NCBI RefSeq assembly: GCF_900091445.1
Contig: NZ_LT607733.1
Location: forward strand, 5,855,001-5,919,000
Length of the DNA stretch: 64,000 nucleotides
Direction of reading: 5' to 3'
Source of the DNA: Micromonospora echinofusca
GTDB lineage: Bacteria > Actinomycetota > Actinomycetes > Mycobacteriales > Micromonosporaceae
Part shown: piece after piece, positions 8,441-16,177 of the stretch
How positions within the stretch are numbered: the stretch's first letter is position 1
Layout of the letters: every line of letters starts with the position of its first letter
The notes under the pieces: generated by a model
Databases searched by the model: none
Told to the model about the DNA's origin: nothing
The model's input: the letters and a program-made list of their open reading frames with translations, nothing else
Program-made: the position numbers and the translations under genes

Positions 8441-8785
8441 TCAGGCGGCTCGGAGCTTGCGGAGGACGTACTGGTTGAGGCTCATCCCGTCCTCGGCTGC
8501 CTGGATGGCGAGTTCCCGGTGCAGACTCTCTCCGACACGCAGGTTGAACTTGCCTGAATAGCTACGCTCGGCGAACGGCTGCGGCACCGCTTCGCCCTGC
8601 TCCTGCATGTCCTCAATCACCTCGCGCAACAGGTCCTGAAGCCCCTGCAGAGCCTCGATCTGGGAGGAAGCCAGCCAGGAGAGTGAGGGAAACTCGGCGC
8701 ATGTGGCGACGAACTCGCGGTCCTCGGCGGACCAGGTGACGCGGTAGGTGTAGTGGGTGATCTCGGGACGGGGATCGGTTTGCAT
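8441..8785 (-). CDS. hicB: HicB-family antitoxin with ribbon-helix-helix domain
   Basis: The 114-aa product has an N-terminal HicB fold (YRVTWSAEDREFVATCAEFP and SQIEALQGLQDLLREVIEDM) and a C-terminal Arc/MetJ-like ribbon-helix-helix (KFNLRVGESLHRELAIQAAE then GMSLNQYVLRKL). HicB neutralises the HicA mRNA interferase and represses the operon through the RHH domain. ATG 8785 is preceded by AAGGAGGCC and would overlap the original hicA stop by one base. In the sequence as given hicA is frameshifted and runs in frame into hicB, so a fused 196-aa product is also possible. The 3' end faces the helicase gene, 11 bp away. Confidence 0.85.
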   Translation of the reverse strand: MQTDPRPEITHYTYRVTWSAEDREFVATCAEFPSLSWLASSQIEALQGLQDLLREVIEDMQEQGEAVPQPFAERSYSGKFNLRVGESLHRELAIQAAEDGMSLNQYVLRKLRAA

Positions 8786-9031
8786 CACATGGCCTCCTTC
8801 TTGTCGATCGCCTTGAGCACCTGCCCGGACCTGGTACGCCTTCGCCTTACCCTTGTCGTTCTGAATGTTCACACGTGGGTCGCCGGCCCAGGGCGTCTTG
8901 AACACCGCGTGAGAGCTGCCAGCTTGGCGCGGCTTCCCGAAGTAGTGTTCGCATGCCCGGTAGAGATCGTTGCAAGCGATGTTCTGCTGGCTTGTCCGCA
9001 TCGCTGCAACGACCTTGTCTATGGACGCCAC
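8785..9031 (-). pseudogene. hicA: HicA-family mRNA interferase toxin, frameshifted into hicB
   Basis: From GTG 9031 the frame reads MASIDKVVAAMRTSQQNIAC through to KAKAYQVR and includes the HicA signature GSSHAVFKTPW with the catalytic His. After YQVR the current frame gives AGAQGDRQEGGHV and continues into hicB. If one base is removed from the CCC at 8824-8826, the frame becomes RQVLKAIDKKEAM followed by a TGA at 8785-8787, a typical HicA tail that overlaps the hicB ATG. The simplest reading is a single-base insertion or a sequencing error. The core with the His is intact, so a HicA-HicB fusion might still fold. Confidence 0.8.
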
Positions 9032-9060
9032 GCGGCCGATGGTACTGCGGGCGGTACCAT
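9032..9060 (-). promoter_or_regulatory. Inverted-repeat operator and probable leaderless promoter of hicAB
   Basis: ATGGTAC (9039-9045) and GTACCAT (9054-9060) form a perfect 7-bp inverted repeat with an 8-bp spacer immediately upstream of the hicA GTG at 9031. On the minus strand TACCAT (9044-9039) can serve as a -10 box with TTGCGA 18 bp further upstream, which would place the transcript start at or beside the GTG; no ribosome site precedes it. An RHH antitoxin binding here would block its own promoter. Confidence 0.55.
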
Positions 9061-9202
9061 AATCGCAAGCACCTCACGGTGTACGGGCACCAGGGAGTGG
9101 GACAACCAGGACAGCGCCCAAGCGGTGCTCGGGGTCATACGCGGCCGCACTCGAACGCTTCCCGAACGCACTGGAGTCCTCGCTCCGGTCCCTGCCCTGG
9201 CT

Positions 9203-9676
9203 CTATCCCGATCGCGGGGAGGACTTCCCGGACCAGCCGAGCAGCAACCATGTTGCGGTGATCACCATCAACACCAGAGCGGGACCGGCCACGACCTCCG
9301 TCACGACAGCCCAGGCCGGAAACGGGCCACCGTCGTTCGGGACGCTCACGAGAAAGCCGCCATATGCGGACCGGACGAGGATCGGACCGGTCCACAGATG
9401 AAGCAGGGCGCGGCCGGGCCTGACCCGATGACGAACCAGCAGCCCACCGGCGGCGAACAGAACGGCCGCGCCGGTCACCGAGGTGACCACCAGCATCAGC
9501 AGCAGGACGACATCCATTCCGCCGCCGTACATCGCCTCCGCGTCAAGCGCGTCACGAAGGACGATGCGGGCTCCGCTCGCTGATTGCGCAAGACCCAACG
9601 CACCACCAGCGAACAGCAGGAGGGAAGGACGCACGGGGCACGCTATCAAGCTGGACGGGGAACGAATCGCGTCCAT
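9203..9676 (-). CDS. Hypothetical membrane protein
   Basis: A 157-aa product with at least three hydrophobic spans: SLLLFAGGALGLAQSAS near residue 20, DVVLLLMLVVTSVTGAAVLF in the middle, and VVAGPALVLMVITATWLLLG near the C-terminus. The family is not recognised. It starts 18 bp after the sigJ stop on the same strand and so is probably co-transcribed with the ECF41 sigma factor. The upstream ribosome site is weak (GGAA). A later start at the internal Met before DVVLLLM is possible. Confidence 0.6.
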   Translation of the reverse strand: MDAIRSPSSLIACPVRPSLLLFAGGALGLAQSASGARIVLRDALDAEAMYGGGMDVVLLLMLVVTSVTGAAVLFAAGGLLVRHRVRPGRALLHLWTGPILVRSAYGGFLVSVPNDGGPFPAWAVVTEVVAGPALVLMVITATWLLLGWSGKSSPRSG

Positions 9677-9694
9677 GTGGACGGGAATTCCGGC

Positions 9695-10609
9695 TCACCG
9701 GCTCAGGACGGTCTCCCGTTCCATGTGGGACAGCTTCTCGGGATTGCGTACGGCGTAGATCCCGGTGATGAGGCCGCCGTCGACGCGCACGGCCAGGACC
9801 GTGTCCATCTCGCCCTTGAGGTGGAGGATCAGCGCCGGGTGGCCGTTGACCTGTGCCGGCCGCCACGACGTGGTGCCCGCGACCTTGCCCCATCCGCCGG
9901 CCAGCAGGCGGGCCACCTTGTCGGCTCCGAGGATGGGCCGCAGGACTGCCTGCTTGATGCCGCCACCGTCGCCGAGCAGGACCACGTCCGGCGCGAGGAT
10001 GTCGAGCAGGCTCTGCAGGTCGCCGGTCTCGACCGCCCGCTGGAACGCGTCGAGCGCGTACCGGGTCTCGGCCGCGGAGACGACGCGGCGGGGCCGGCGC
10101 GCCGCGACGTGTGCCCGTGCCCGGTGGGCGATCTGCCGGACAGCGGCGGGGTTCTTGTCGACGGCTTCGGCGATCTCGTCGTACCCGAGGTCGAACACCT
10201 CGCGCAGCACGAACACCGCCCGTTCGGTCGGTGCCAGCGTCTCCAGCACCAGCAGCATCGCCATCGAGACGCTGTCGGCCAGCGCGACGTCCTCGGCGAC
10301 GTCCGGAGCGGTGAGCAGCGGCTCGGGCAGCCAGGGGCCGACGTAGGACTCCCTGCGGCGGCTGAGCGTACGCAGTCGGCCGAGTGCCTGACGGGTGGTG
10401 ACGCGGACCAGGTAGGCGCGCTGGTCCCGGACCGTGCCCAGGTCGACGCCCGCCCACCGCAGCCAGGTCTCCTGGAGGACGTCCTCCGCGTCGGCGGCCG
10501 AGCCGAGCATCTCGTACGCGACGGTGAAGAGCAGGTTGCGGTGGGCGAGGAACGCCTCGGTGGCCGGGTCCGGGCGATCGTCGGCAGCGGTCTGCGGCGT
10601 ACCCACCAT
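9695..10609 (-). CDS. sigJ: ECF41-family RNA polymerase sigma factor (SigJ type)
   Basis: A 304-aa sigma factor: region 2 (HRNLLFTVAYEMLGSAADAE, DVLQETWLRW), a linker with the ECF41 motif WLPEPL, region 4 (LAPTERAVFVLREVFDLGYD, EIAEAVDKNPAAVRQIAHRA), and a SnoaL-like C-terminal extension carrying the DGGG and NPEKL (NPDKL-type) motifs. In ECF41 factors this extension modulates activity instead of a separate anti-sigma factor. ATG 10609 is chosen because AGGAGG sits 6 nt upstream; a GTG at 10675 in the same frame overlaps the promoter. The divergent gene at 10778 is the expected partner of this class. Confidence 0.92.
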   Translation of the reverse strand: MVGTPQTAADDRPDPATEAFLAHRNLLFTVAYEMLGSAADAEDVLQETWLRWAGVDLGTVRDQRAYLVRVTTRQALGRLRTLSRRRESYVGPWLPEPLLTAPDVAEDVALADSVSMAMLLVLETLAPTERAVFVLREVFDLGYDEIAEAVDKNPAAVRQIAHRARAHVAARRPRRVVSAAETRYALDAFQRAVETGDLQSLLDILAPDVVLLGDGGGIKQAVLRPILGADKVARLLAGGWGKVAGTTSWRPAQVNGHPALILHLKGEMDTVLAVRVDGGLITGIYAVRNPEKLSHMERETVLSR

Positions 10610-10647
10610 GGGTGCCTCCTGTTCCCTCGCGACTGCGTCACCCATCA

Positions 10648-10674
10648 GATGCCGGACCGGGCCGTTCTGTGACA
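10648..10674 (-). promoter_or_regulatory. Candidate ECF41 autoregulated promoter
   Basis: On the minus strand TGTCACA (10674-10668) is followed after 16 nt by CATC (10651-10648). Known ECF41 promoters have TGTCACA in the -35 region and CGTC in the -10 region, so the first element matches exactly and the second at three of four bases. A start about 7 nt downstream would give a roughly 30-nt leader containing the AGGAGG ribosome site of sigJ. Confidence 0.5.
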
Positions 10675-10777
10675 CCTCCGGCTGTGGCAGTCGTCACCCC
10701 GGCCGCGCCGTCACGCGGCGCTGCACGCCGGCATCTCGTGTCCGTCCAACCGAACCCCAGGAGTGAAGGACGGAAGC

Positions 10778-11263
10778 ATGGACGCCCGATTCAACTTGTT
10801 CGACAACGAGGTCGCCGGGAAGTTCGCCAAGCGGTTCGCGAACGCCGGCCTGGTGATCCAGCAGTCGCCGCTGCCCAAGGCCACGCAGGAGCTGGTGTCG
10901 CTGCGGGCCAGCCAGATCAACGGCTGCGGCTGGTGCATCGACATGCACACCAAGGAGGCCGCGGCGGCCGGCGAGAGCGCGGTCCGGCTCAACCTGGTCG
11001 CCGCCTGGCGCGAGTCCACCGTCTTCACCGAGGCCGAGCAGGCCGCGCTGGCGCTCGCCGAGGAGGGCACCCGGCTCGCCGACGCCTACCAGGGCGTGTC
11101 CGACGAGACCTGGGCCGAGGTACGCAAGCACTACGACGACGACCAGGTCGCCGCGCTGGTCGCGCTGGTCGCCCTGATCAACGCGGCCAATCGCCTCGCC
11201 GTGATCGTGCATCAGCGGGGCGGTTCCTACCAGCCGGGCATGTTCGCCGCCGCGTTCGACTGA
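10778..11263 (+). CDS. Carboxymuconolactone decarboxylase / AhpD-like protein
   Basis: A 161-aa protein with the AhpD-like redox motif NGCGWCIDMHTKEA (CxxC followed by His) in a helical CMD fold, flanked by VSLRASQ and LNLVAAWRESTVFTEAEQAAL. CMD-family proteins include peroxidase partners and decarboxylases; genes of this kind are the classical neighbours and targets of ECF41 sigma factors, which fits the divergent sigJ. Probably part of a redox stress response; the substrate is unknown. ATG 10778 is preceded by AAGGACGGA; the GTG 15 nt upstream is too close to its only possible ribosome site. Confidence 0.9.
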   Translation: MDARFNLFDNEVAGKFAKRFANAGLVIQQSPLPKATQELVSLRASQINGCGWCIDMHTKEAAAAGESAVRLNLVAAWRESTVFTEAEQAALALAEEGTRLADAYQGVSDETWAEVRKHYDDDQVAALVALVALINAANRLAVIVHQRGGSYQPGMFAAAFD

Positions 11264-11306
11264 ATCGAGATCCGGCCCGGCCCGGGATCAGCCGGTCCGG
11301 GCCGAC

Positions 11307-11337
11307 GGTGGCGGCCGGTCGACGACCGGCCGCCACC
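11307..11337. terminator. Bidirectional terminator-like hairpin
   Basis: GGTGGCGGCCGGTCG (11307-11321) and its exact complement (11323-11337) flank a single A. It lies between the convergent CMD gene and the metalloprotease gene, so it can end both transcripts. There is no T-tract, as is usual in actinomycetes. Confidence 0.7.
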
Positions 11338-11348
11338 CGCGCACTGCG

Positions 11349-12308
11349 TCAGCCGGCGCCGCCGGCCCGGAACGCGACCCAGGCGTCGCTCATCCGGTCC
11401 GCCTGGCCCGGCGTGAACATGTTCATGCAGGAGTCCTGCGTGTAGTCCATGAAGTTGTGGATCGGGTCCAGCCCGGGTGCGGTGCAGGTGTCCGCGCCGA
11501 CCGGGCAGTTGAACTGCGGCGTCGCCTCGCGCGGGGTGTCCGCGACGAAGTCGCCGGAAGCCGAGCAGCCGTGCGCGAAGGTGTGCTCCAGCATCAGCCA
11601 GTGCCCGACCTCGTGCGTCAGCGTGTCACCGAGGGCGTACTTGCCGGCTGTGCCGCCCGGCATCGACTCGTCGAGCATCACCACGCCGTCGATGAAGTCA
11701 CGGCCGTTGTTGTAGCCCTTCGGGAAGTACGCCCAGCCGAGCAGGCCACCGCCGATGTTGGCCGCGTACACGTTGAGGGTCTCGGAGTCGCCGGTGTGCA
11801 GCGCCTTCTTCATGTCGCGCTCGTTCTTGCCCGGCACGACGGTGTACCAGGCGCTGTTCACCGTCCACGTCGTGTCGACGAGGTCGAACCGGAACGGCGT
11901 GTCGGAGGCGTTGGCGGCGGTGCGGCCCGCGAACGAGTCGTTGAGCACCTTCATCTGCGCCGCGATCAGGGTGTTCCACCTGGTCGTCTCGGCAGCGGTG
12001 AGCGGGTGGTCGGAGATCATGTGGAAGACCGTCGGCACCGTGACGCTGCCGTTGGCCAGGCGCGGGGCGTCCTTGATGACGCCGTAGGCGTTCGCCTCGT
12101 TCTTGGAGTACAGCTCCGGCTCCTGGGCGGTGGCGCCCTCGGCGAGGCGGGCCGCGCCGTGCCCGTGGGCGTCCGGCTCGCACTCGGCGCCACCCGGGGA
12201 GACGGGCACGGGCGCCGCCGATACCGCGCCGTAGGCGCCACCGGACGCCAGGAGCGTCGCGGCGGTGGCGGTGAGGACCGCAAGTCGGAAGATCGGTCTC
12301 CTGTGCAT
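11349..12308 (-). CDS. Secreted M43-type zinc metalloprotease
   Basis: A 319-aa exported protein with signal peptide MHRRPIFRLAVLTATAATLL ending near AYGAVSAAP. The catalytic zinc motif THEVGHWLMLEHTF (HExxHxxxxxH) is followed by a Cys-containing segment and the Met-turn FMDYTQDSCMNMFT, matching the pappalysin/cytophagalysin (M43) group, which cleaves proteins outside the cell. Four Cys residues after the zinc motif suggest disulfides. ATG 12308 has AAAGG upstream and begins the signal peptide; the frame is open further upstream but without one. It converges on the CMD gene. Confidence 0.9.
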   Translation of the reverse strand: MHRRPIFRLAVLTATAATLLASGGAYGAVSAAPVPVSPGGAECEPDAHGHGAARLAEGATAQEPELYSKNEANAYGVIKDAPRLANGSVTVPTVFHMISDHPLTAAETTRWNTLIAAQMKVLNDSFAGRTAANASDTPFRFDLVDTTWTVNSAWYTVVPGKNERDMKKALHTGDSETLNVYAANIGGGLLGWAYFPKGYNNGRDFIDGVVMLDESMPGGTAGKYALGDTLTHEVGHWLMLEHTFAHGCSASGDFVADTPREATPQFNCPVGADTCTAPGLDPIHNFMDYTQDSCMNMFTPGQADRMSDAWVAFRAGGAG

Positions 12309-12428
12309 CGGTGCACCTTTCAGGAGGATGAGGGCGGTGCGGAGTCGACGCGGGGTTGCCACGACCAGGTCGATGGCGTCGTCTTCCCGGTATGAGACCA
12401 CGCCGATCGCGCATGCAACAGACCTGCG

Positions 12429-12441
12429 GAAAGGGCCTTTC
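12429..12441. promoter_or_regulatory. 13-bp dyad GAAAGG-G-CCTTTC
   Basis: In the 250-bp spacer between the reductase gene and the metalloprotease start, GAAAGG and CCTTTC flank one G. The A/T content is high for the region. It could be an operator for the protease or the stem of a terminator for the gene upstream; nothing else is recognisable in the spacer. Confidence 0.35.
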
Positions 12442-12558
12442 TTCCCTGTAACGCCAGGGGGCCGGGGAGCGCTGATCGAAGGCGCGCGGGGCGTTCCGCG
12501 GGCCGCGCCGCGCCTCTTCGGGACGTACCGGCGAGGCTCGTTTCGTCCTTTCGGACGG

Positions 12559-13155
12559 CTACGGTCGGCGGACCCGGTAGTAGAGGTGGGTGACCCGGTC
12601 GCCCGCGACGACCGTCGGGTCGGACAGCTCGACGGGGGCGTCGCGGACGTGGTCGAAGAACGGTACGCCGTCGCCGAGGAGCACCGGCACCAGGTTGACC
12701 CGGATCTCGTCGAGCAGCCCGGCCGCCAGGCACTGGCGGGCGATGCTGCCGCCGTTGACCGCGACCCAGCGCCCGCCGGCCAGCTCGCGGGCCCGCCCGA
12801 CGGCAGCCTCGACGCCCTCGGTGACGAAGGTGAACGGCGCGCCCGGCCGGGGCCAGCCGTCCGGCACGTGGTGGGTGACGACCACGACCGGCTTGTCCAT
12901 GGGGTGCCGGCCGTCCCAGCCGCCGACGAGGTCGAACAGCCGCCGGCCGACGACCAGGGCGCCGGTGTCGTCCAGGGTGTGCCGCAGGTGCCCGGCGCTC
13001 GCCTGCGAGGTGCGGAACGTCATCTCCGGCTTGGCGGTCGCGGTGGCGACGTCGCCGTTGCCGTACCACTGGAAGAGCCGGTCGAAGCCGGTCTCGCCCG
13101 GGCCGGCGATGTAGCCGTCCAGCGACATGCTCGCCTCGGTGTAGACCCCGCCCAT
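12559..13155 (-). CDS. Dihydrofolate reductase family protein (RibD C-terminal type)
   Basis: A 198-aa protein beginning MGGVYTEASMSLDGYIAGPG with the RibD_C/DHFR-like NADPH fold: ALVVGRRLFDLVGGWDGRHP, PVVVVTHHVPDGWP, VAVNGGSIARQCLAAGLLDE and IRVNLVPVLLGDGVPFF. These stand-alone proteins are NADPH-dependent reductases of mostly unknown substrates; true folate reduction is not implied. Its ATG follows directly after the TAG of the upstream TIGR03089 gene, so translation is probably coupled. Confidence 0.87.
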   Translation of the reverse strand: MGGVYTEASMSLDGYIAGPGETGFDRLFQWYGNGDVATATAKPEMTFRTSQASAGHLRHTLDDTGALVVGRRLFDLVGGWDGRHPMDKPVVVVTHHVPDGWPRPGAPFTFVTEGVEAAVGRARELAGGRWVAVNGGSIARQCLAAGLLDEIRVNLVPVLLGDGVPFFDHVRDAPVELSDPTVVAGDRVTHLYYRVRRP

Positions 13156-13920
13156 CTACAACACCCGGGTGATCTGCTCGGCGGCGATCCGGGCGTCGAG
13201 CCGGGCCGGGTCGAGGTTGGCGCAGAGCACCACCGACGCGCCGACGGCCAGCGGGGCCAGCAGCCAGTACACGGGCTGCTCGTGCTCGGCGACGTCGACC
13301 AGCAGCCGGTCGCCTGCCCGCAGGTCGAGCCGCTCGGCGACGGCCAGCGCGACGCTGCCCCACTGGCGGTAGCTCGTGCCGTCGGGGCTGGCCGCGTGGG
13401 CGCTGGTCAGCGGGGCGGACGCGGGCAGCGCGTCGGTGTGCCGGCCCACCTCCGCGAGCCAGTCCCGGTATTCCTCGGAAGCGGGGGCGCGCGGGGTGAC
13501 GCCGAGGGAGAGGACGAAGCGGTGCCGCGCCTCGGGCACGTCCTCCAGCCAGTCGTCGAGCCGCTCGGCGCTGACGAAGACGGCGTCGTACGGCTCGTCG
13601 GCGCCCGGCTCGACCGGCGGCAGGCCGGCGGTCGCCCGGGGCCGGAAGGACACCGCCACCCCGGCCGACCAGGCGCCCAGCAGCACGGCGGCGCTCTGCC
13701 AGTGCGCCGGGAGCAGTACGGCCGCCCGGTCGCCGACGCCCAGCTCGCAGCCCTCGCGCAGCAGCCCGGCGGCCCGCGCCGCCCAGCCGCCCAGTTCCGT
13801 GGCGGTCAGGTCGACCCGCTCACCGGTCGCGTCGTCGAGGTAGGTGAGCAGCGGCAGGTCCAGCTTGGTCGCCCGGCCCTCGGCCAGCGGCTCCCGGACG
13901 AGGGCATCGGTCATGTTCAT
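13156..13920 (-). CDS. TIGR03089 family protein (AMP-binding-like)
   Basis: A 254-aa actinobacterial protein related to the N-terminal part of acyl-adenylating enzymes: LPLLTYLDDATGERVDLTAT, ELGGWAARAAGLLREGCELG, VLLPAHWQSAAVLLGAWSAG. It lacks the TSGTTG-type phosphate-binding loop and the C-terminal A8-A10 motifs of full ligases, so catalytic adenylation is doubtful. The function of TIGR03089 proteins is unknown. GAGGAG lies 7 nt upstream of ATG 13920. The stop codon abuts the reductase start. Confidence 0.82.
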   Translation of the reverse strand: MNMTDALVREPLAEGRATKLDLPLLTYLDDATGERVDLTATELGGWAARAAGLLREGCELGVGDRAAVLLPAHWQSAAVLLGAWSAGVAVSFRPRATAGLPPVEPGADEPYDAVFVSAERLDDWLEDVPEARHRFVLSLGVTPRAPASEEYRDWLAEVGRHTDALPASAPLTSAHAASPDGTSYRQWGSVALAVAERLDLRAGDRLLVDVAEHEQPVYWLLAPLAVGASVVLCANLDPARLDARIAAEQITRVL

Positions 13921-14060
13921 GGCGCACTCCTCGGCAGGCTGCGGCCAGCCTACTCAACCGTCGACGGGCCGGAACGGCATCGCCGCGCCGGTCCCGGGCA
14001 TTGACCGGCGTTGCCACACTCGTGGCGCGGACGGTCCGCCGAGGCCCAGGGAGGCTGCAC

Positions 14061-15221
14061 ATGCAGACGGACGAACGAGTGCCCCGGGCCCGTCGAGGCA
14101 GGACGCTGCGGGGCGCGGTGGCGCTGGTCGTGCTGCTCGCCGGGGCGGCCCTGGCCCGGCCGGCGCCCGCCGCGGCGGACCGGCTGCCGGATCCCAACCC
14201 CACGGTGACCGCCACGGTGTGGGCGCACTCCCCGACCACGGCCGAGTACCGCATCACCGGCGGCTACAGCGCCCACTCCGGCGACGGCGACGTCGTCGTG
14301 CGGCGCACCGGCACCGGGGCGTACACGGTGGTGCTGGAGGGGGCGGCGACCAGCGGCGGGGTGACGCACGCGGTGGCGTACGGCGGCGGGCCGGTCTTCT
14401 GCACGGTGGTGAGCTGGTACCGCAGCCCGATCGGTGCCCCCGACCTGCTGATCCAGGTGCGCTGCTTCGCCGCGACCGGCAGCCCCGTGGACAGCCGCTT
14501 CGTGGCCACCTTCACCAACGTCCGGCAGGTCGGCCAGGGCCGGCTGGCGTGGTTCGTCACCGACCAGGCGCAGCCGACCGGCGTACGCACCCTGCCCGCC
14601 GCCTACCGCTACGACTCGACCGGCGGCACGATCTCCTACGAGCGCCTCGACAAGGGCCGGTACCGCTTCCTGATGAATCCGAACCCGCCCAGCGAGGGCG
14701 GGGCGACCTTCCCGATGGCGCACGTGACCGCGCTGGGCGGCACCGCCGTGCACTGCCAGCTCGATCCGCCGGACGTGTGGGTGGTGCACTGCGCGAACGC
14801 CGCCGGCAACCCCGTGGACGCCCGCTTCGTGGTCACCTACGGCTCCCGGGTGGACCTGCTGGGCCGGGCGTTCGGGCCGCGCTTCGCCAGCGGCGTGTTC
14901 TACGGCGAGGACGTACGCGACACCTGGATCGGCGGGGAGAGCTACAACTCGACGATCCCGGGCTTCGGCGGCGCGGCGGGCACGGTGCTCGGCACCGGCC
15001 GCTACCAGGCGCGTTTCGCCGGCACCGGGACCGGCTACGGCACCGCCTTCGTGAACTCCTTCGCGACCAGTCTGGGGCGTCCGCCGCGCGGCTACTGCGT
15101 ACTGGCCGGCTGGTCCCCGTCCGGGGCCGACACCCTGGTCTCGGTCAACTGCTACGCCTGGCTGGGCGTGCCGGCCAACCTGAACGCGCGGATCTCGTAC
15201 ACCACCTGGCCGGCCGCCTGA
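14061..15221 (+). CDS. Secreted protein of three diverged ~100-aa repeats
   Basis: A 386-aa product with basic N-terminus and signal peptide (RGAVALVVLLAGAALARPAP, mature end near residue 40). The remainder consists of three related units, about residues 50-155, 180-260 and 290-382. Each has a GxY strand (TGAYTVVLEG, KGRYRFLMNP, TGRYQARFAG), a first Cys, then a second Cys followed by an NPVDARFVVTY-type strand: CFAATGSPVDSRFVATF, CANAAGNPVDARFVVTY, CYAWLGVPANLNARISY. Cys pairs 114/135, 232/244 and 346/364 probably form one disulfide per unit. All-beta extracellular adhesin or sensor is likely; no family was recognised. GGGAGG precedes ATG 14061. Confidence 0.8.
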   Translation: MQTDERVPRARRGRTLRGAVALVVLLAGAALARPAPAAADRLPDPNPTVTATVWAHSPTTAEYRITGGYSAHSGDGDVVVRRTGTGAYTVVLEGAATSGGVTHAVAYGGGPVFCTVVSWYRSPIGAPDLLIQVRCFAATGSPVDSRFVATFTNVRQVGQGRLAWFVTDQAQPTGVRTLPAAYRYDSTGGTISYERLDKGRYRFLMNPNPPSEGGATFPMAHVTALGGTAVHCQLDPPDVWVVHCANAAGNPVDARFVVTYGSRVDLLGRAFGPRFASGVFYGEDVRDTWIGGESYNSTIPGFGGAAGTVLGTGRYQARFAGTGTGYGTAFVNSFATSLGRPPRGYCVLAGWSPSGADTLVSVNCYAWLGVPANLNARISYTTWPAA

Positions 15222-15227
15222 CGCCGC

Positions 15228-15259
15228 TGCCCGGCCGGCCCGCTCCCGCCGGCCGGGTG
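15228..15259. terminator. Bidirectional terminator hairpin
   Basis: CCCGGCCGGC (15230-15239) and GCCGGCCGGG (15248-15257) form a perfect 10-bp stem with an 8-nt loop, extendable by G-U pairs. It lies between the stop codons of the convergent repeat protein and ligD polymerase genes. Confidence 0.7.
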
Positions 15260-15262
15260 CTG

Positions 15263-16177
15263 TCAGGGGGCGGGCAGTTCGGGGCCGCCGTCGAGCAGCG
15301 GGGCCAGCAGGTCGCCCTGCTTCTCCACCCGCTTGAGCACCTCGCCCGCCGTGTACGGCTTCGTCGCCGGCCGCTTCCCCGCCGCGCCCGCCTCGACCTC
15401 GTCCCAGGTCAGCGGGGTGGAGACGGACGGCACGGACTGCGCCCGCAGCGAGTACGGCGACACGGTCGTCTTGGCCGCGTTGTTCTGGCTCCAGTCGATG
15501 AAGACCTTGCCCAGCCGCAGGTTCTTCGCCATCTTCGACACGACGAGCTTCGGGTGCGCCCGCTCCAGCTCCTGCGCGATCCGTTTGGCGTAGGCCGAGA
15601 CGTCCTCGGCGTCCTGGGTGCCGGCGACCGGGCAGCACAGCTGCATGCCCTTCTTCCCGGACGTCTTCGGATAGCTGTCGATGCCGTCGTCGGCGAGCCG
15701 GTCGCGCATCAGCAGCGCCACCTGGCAGCACTGGCGCAGCGCCGCCGGCGGCCCGGGATCGAGGTCGACGACCATCATGTCGGGATGCTCGCCGACCTTC
15801 CACTGGGGTGTGTGCAGTTCCAGCGCGGCGAGGTTCGCCAGCCAGACCAGGGTGGGCAGGTCGTCGGCGACCACGTAGTCGATGGTGTCCCGGCCCTTGC
15901 TGGACCCGGGCGCGGGCAGCGTCTCGGTGCGTACCCAGCCGGGGGTGGCGGCCGGGGCGTTCTTCTCGAAGAACGAGCCGCCCGTGACGCCGTTGGGGAA
16001 GCGGATGCGGGTGAGCGCCCGGTCGGCGAGGTGCGGCAGGAGCACCGGGGCGATACGGGTGTAGTAGTCGATCACCTCGCCCTTGGTGAAGCCGGCGTCG
16101 GGATAGAGCACCTTGTCCAGGTTGGACAGCTCCAGCGCGCGCCCCTCGACGTCCACCCGGAACCGCTCAGCCGGCAT
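15263..16177 (-). CDS. ligD: LigD-type polymerase/primase of non-homologous end joining
   Basis: A 304-aa archaeo-eukaryotic primase-like NHEJ polymerase: ELSNLDKVLYPDAGFTKGEV, RFPNGVTGGSFFEKNAP, the catalytic MMVVDLDPGPPA with its Asp pair, SGKKGMQLCCPV and GKVFIDWSQNN. It fills gaps at broken ends, preferring ribonucleotides, and works with Ku and the ligase next door. In mycobacteria these domains are fused in one LigD; here they are separate genes that overlap by 11 bp (the ligase gene is upstream), so they are translationally coupled. Confidence 0.93.
   Translation of the reverse strand: MPAERFRVDVEGRALELSNLDKVLYPDAGFTKGEVIDYYTRIAPVLLPHLADRALTRIRFPNGVTGGSFFEKNAPAATPGWVRTETLPAPGSSKGRDTIDYVVADDLPTLVWLANLAALELHTPQWKVGEHPDMMVVDLDPGPPAALRQCCQVALLMRDRLADDGIDSYPKTSGKKGMQLCCPVAGTQDAEDVSAYAKRIAQELERAHPKLVVSKMAKNLRLGKVFIDWSQNNAAKTTVSPYSLRAQSVPSVSTPLTWDEVEAGAAGKRPATKPYTAGEVLKRVEKQGDLLAPLLDGGPELPAP

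Noticed and set aside
10660..10720. A plus-strand ECF41 promoter for the CMD gene
   Set aside because: TGTGACA at 10668 is the complement of the minus-strand element and the spacing to CGTC is 17 with a poor -35; only the minus-strand match is kept.
13156..13920. Calling the TIGR03089 gene an acyl-CoA synthetase
   Set aside because: It lacks the phosphate-binding loop and C-terminal catalytic motifs.
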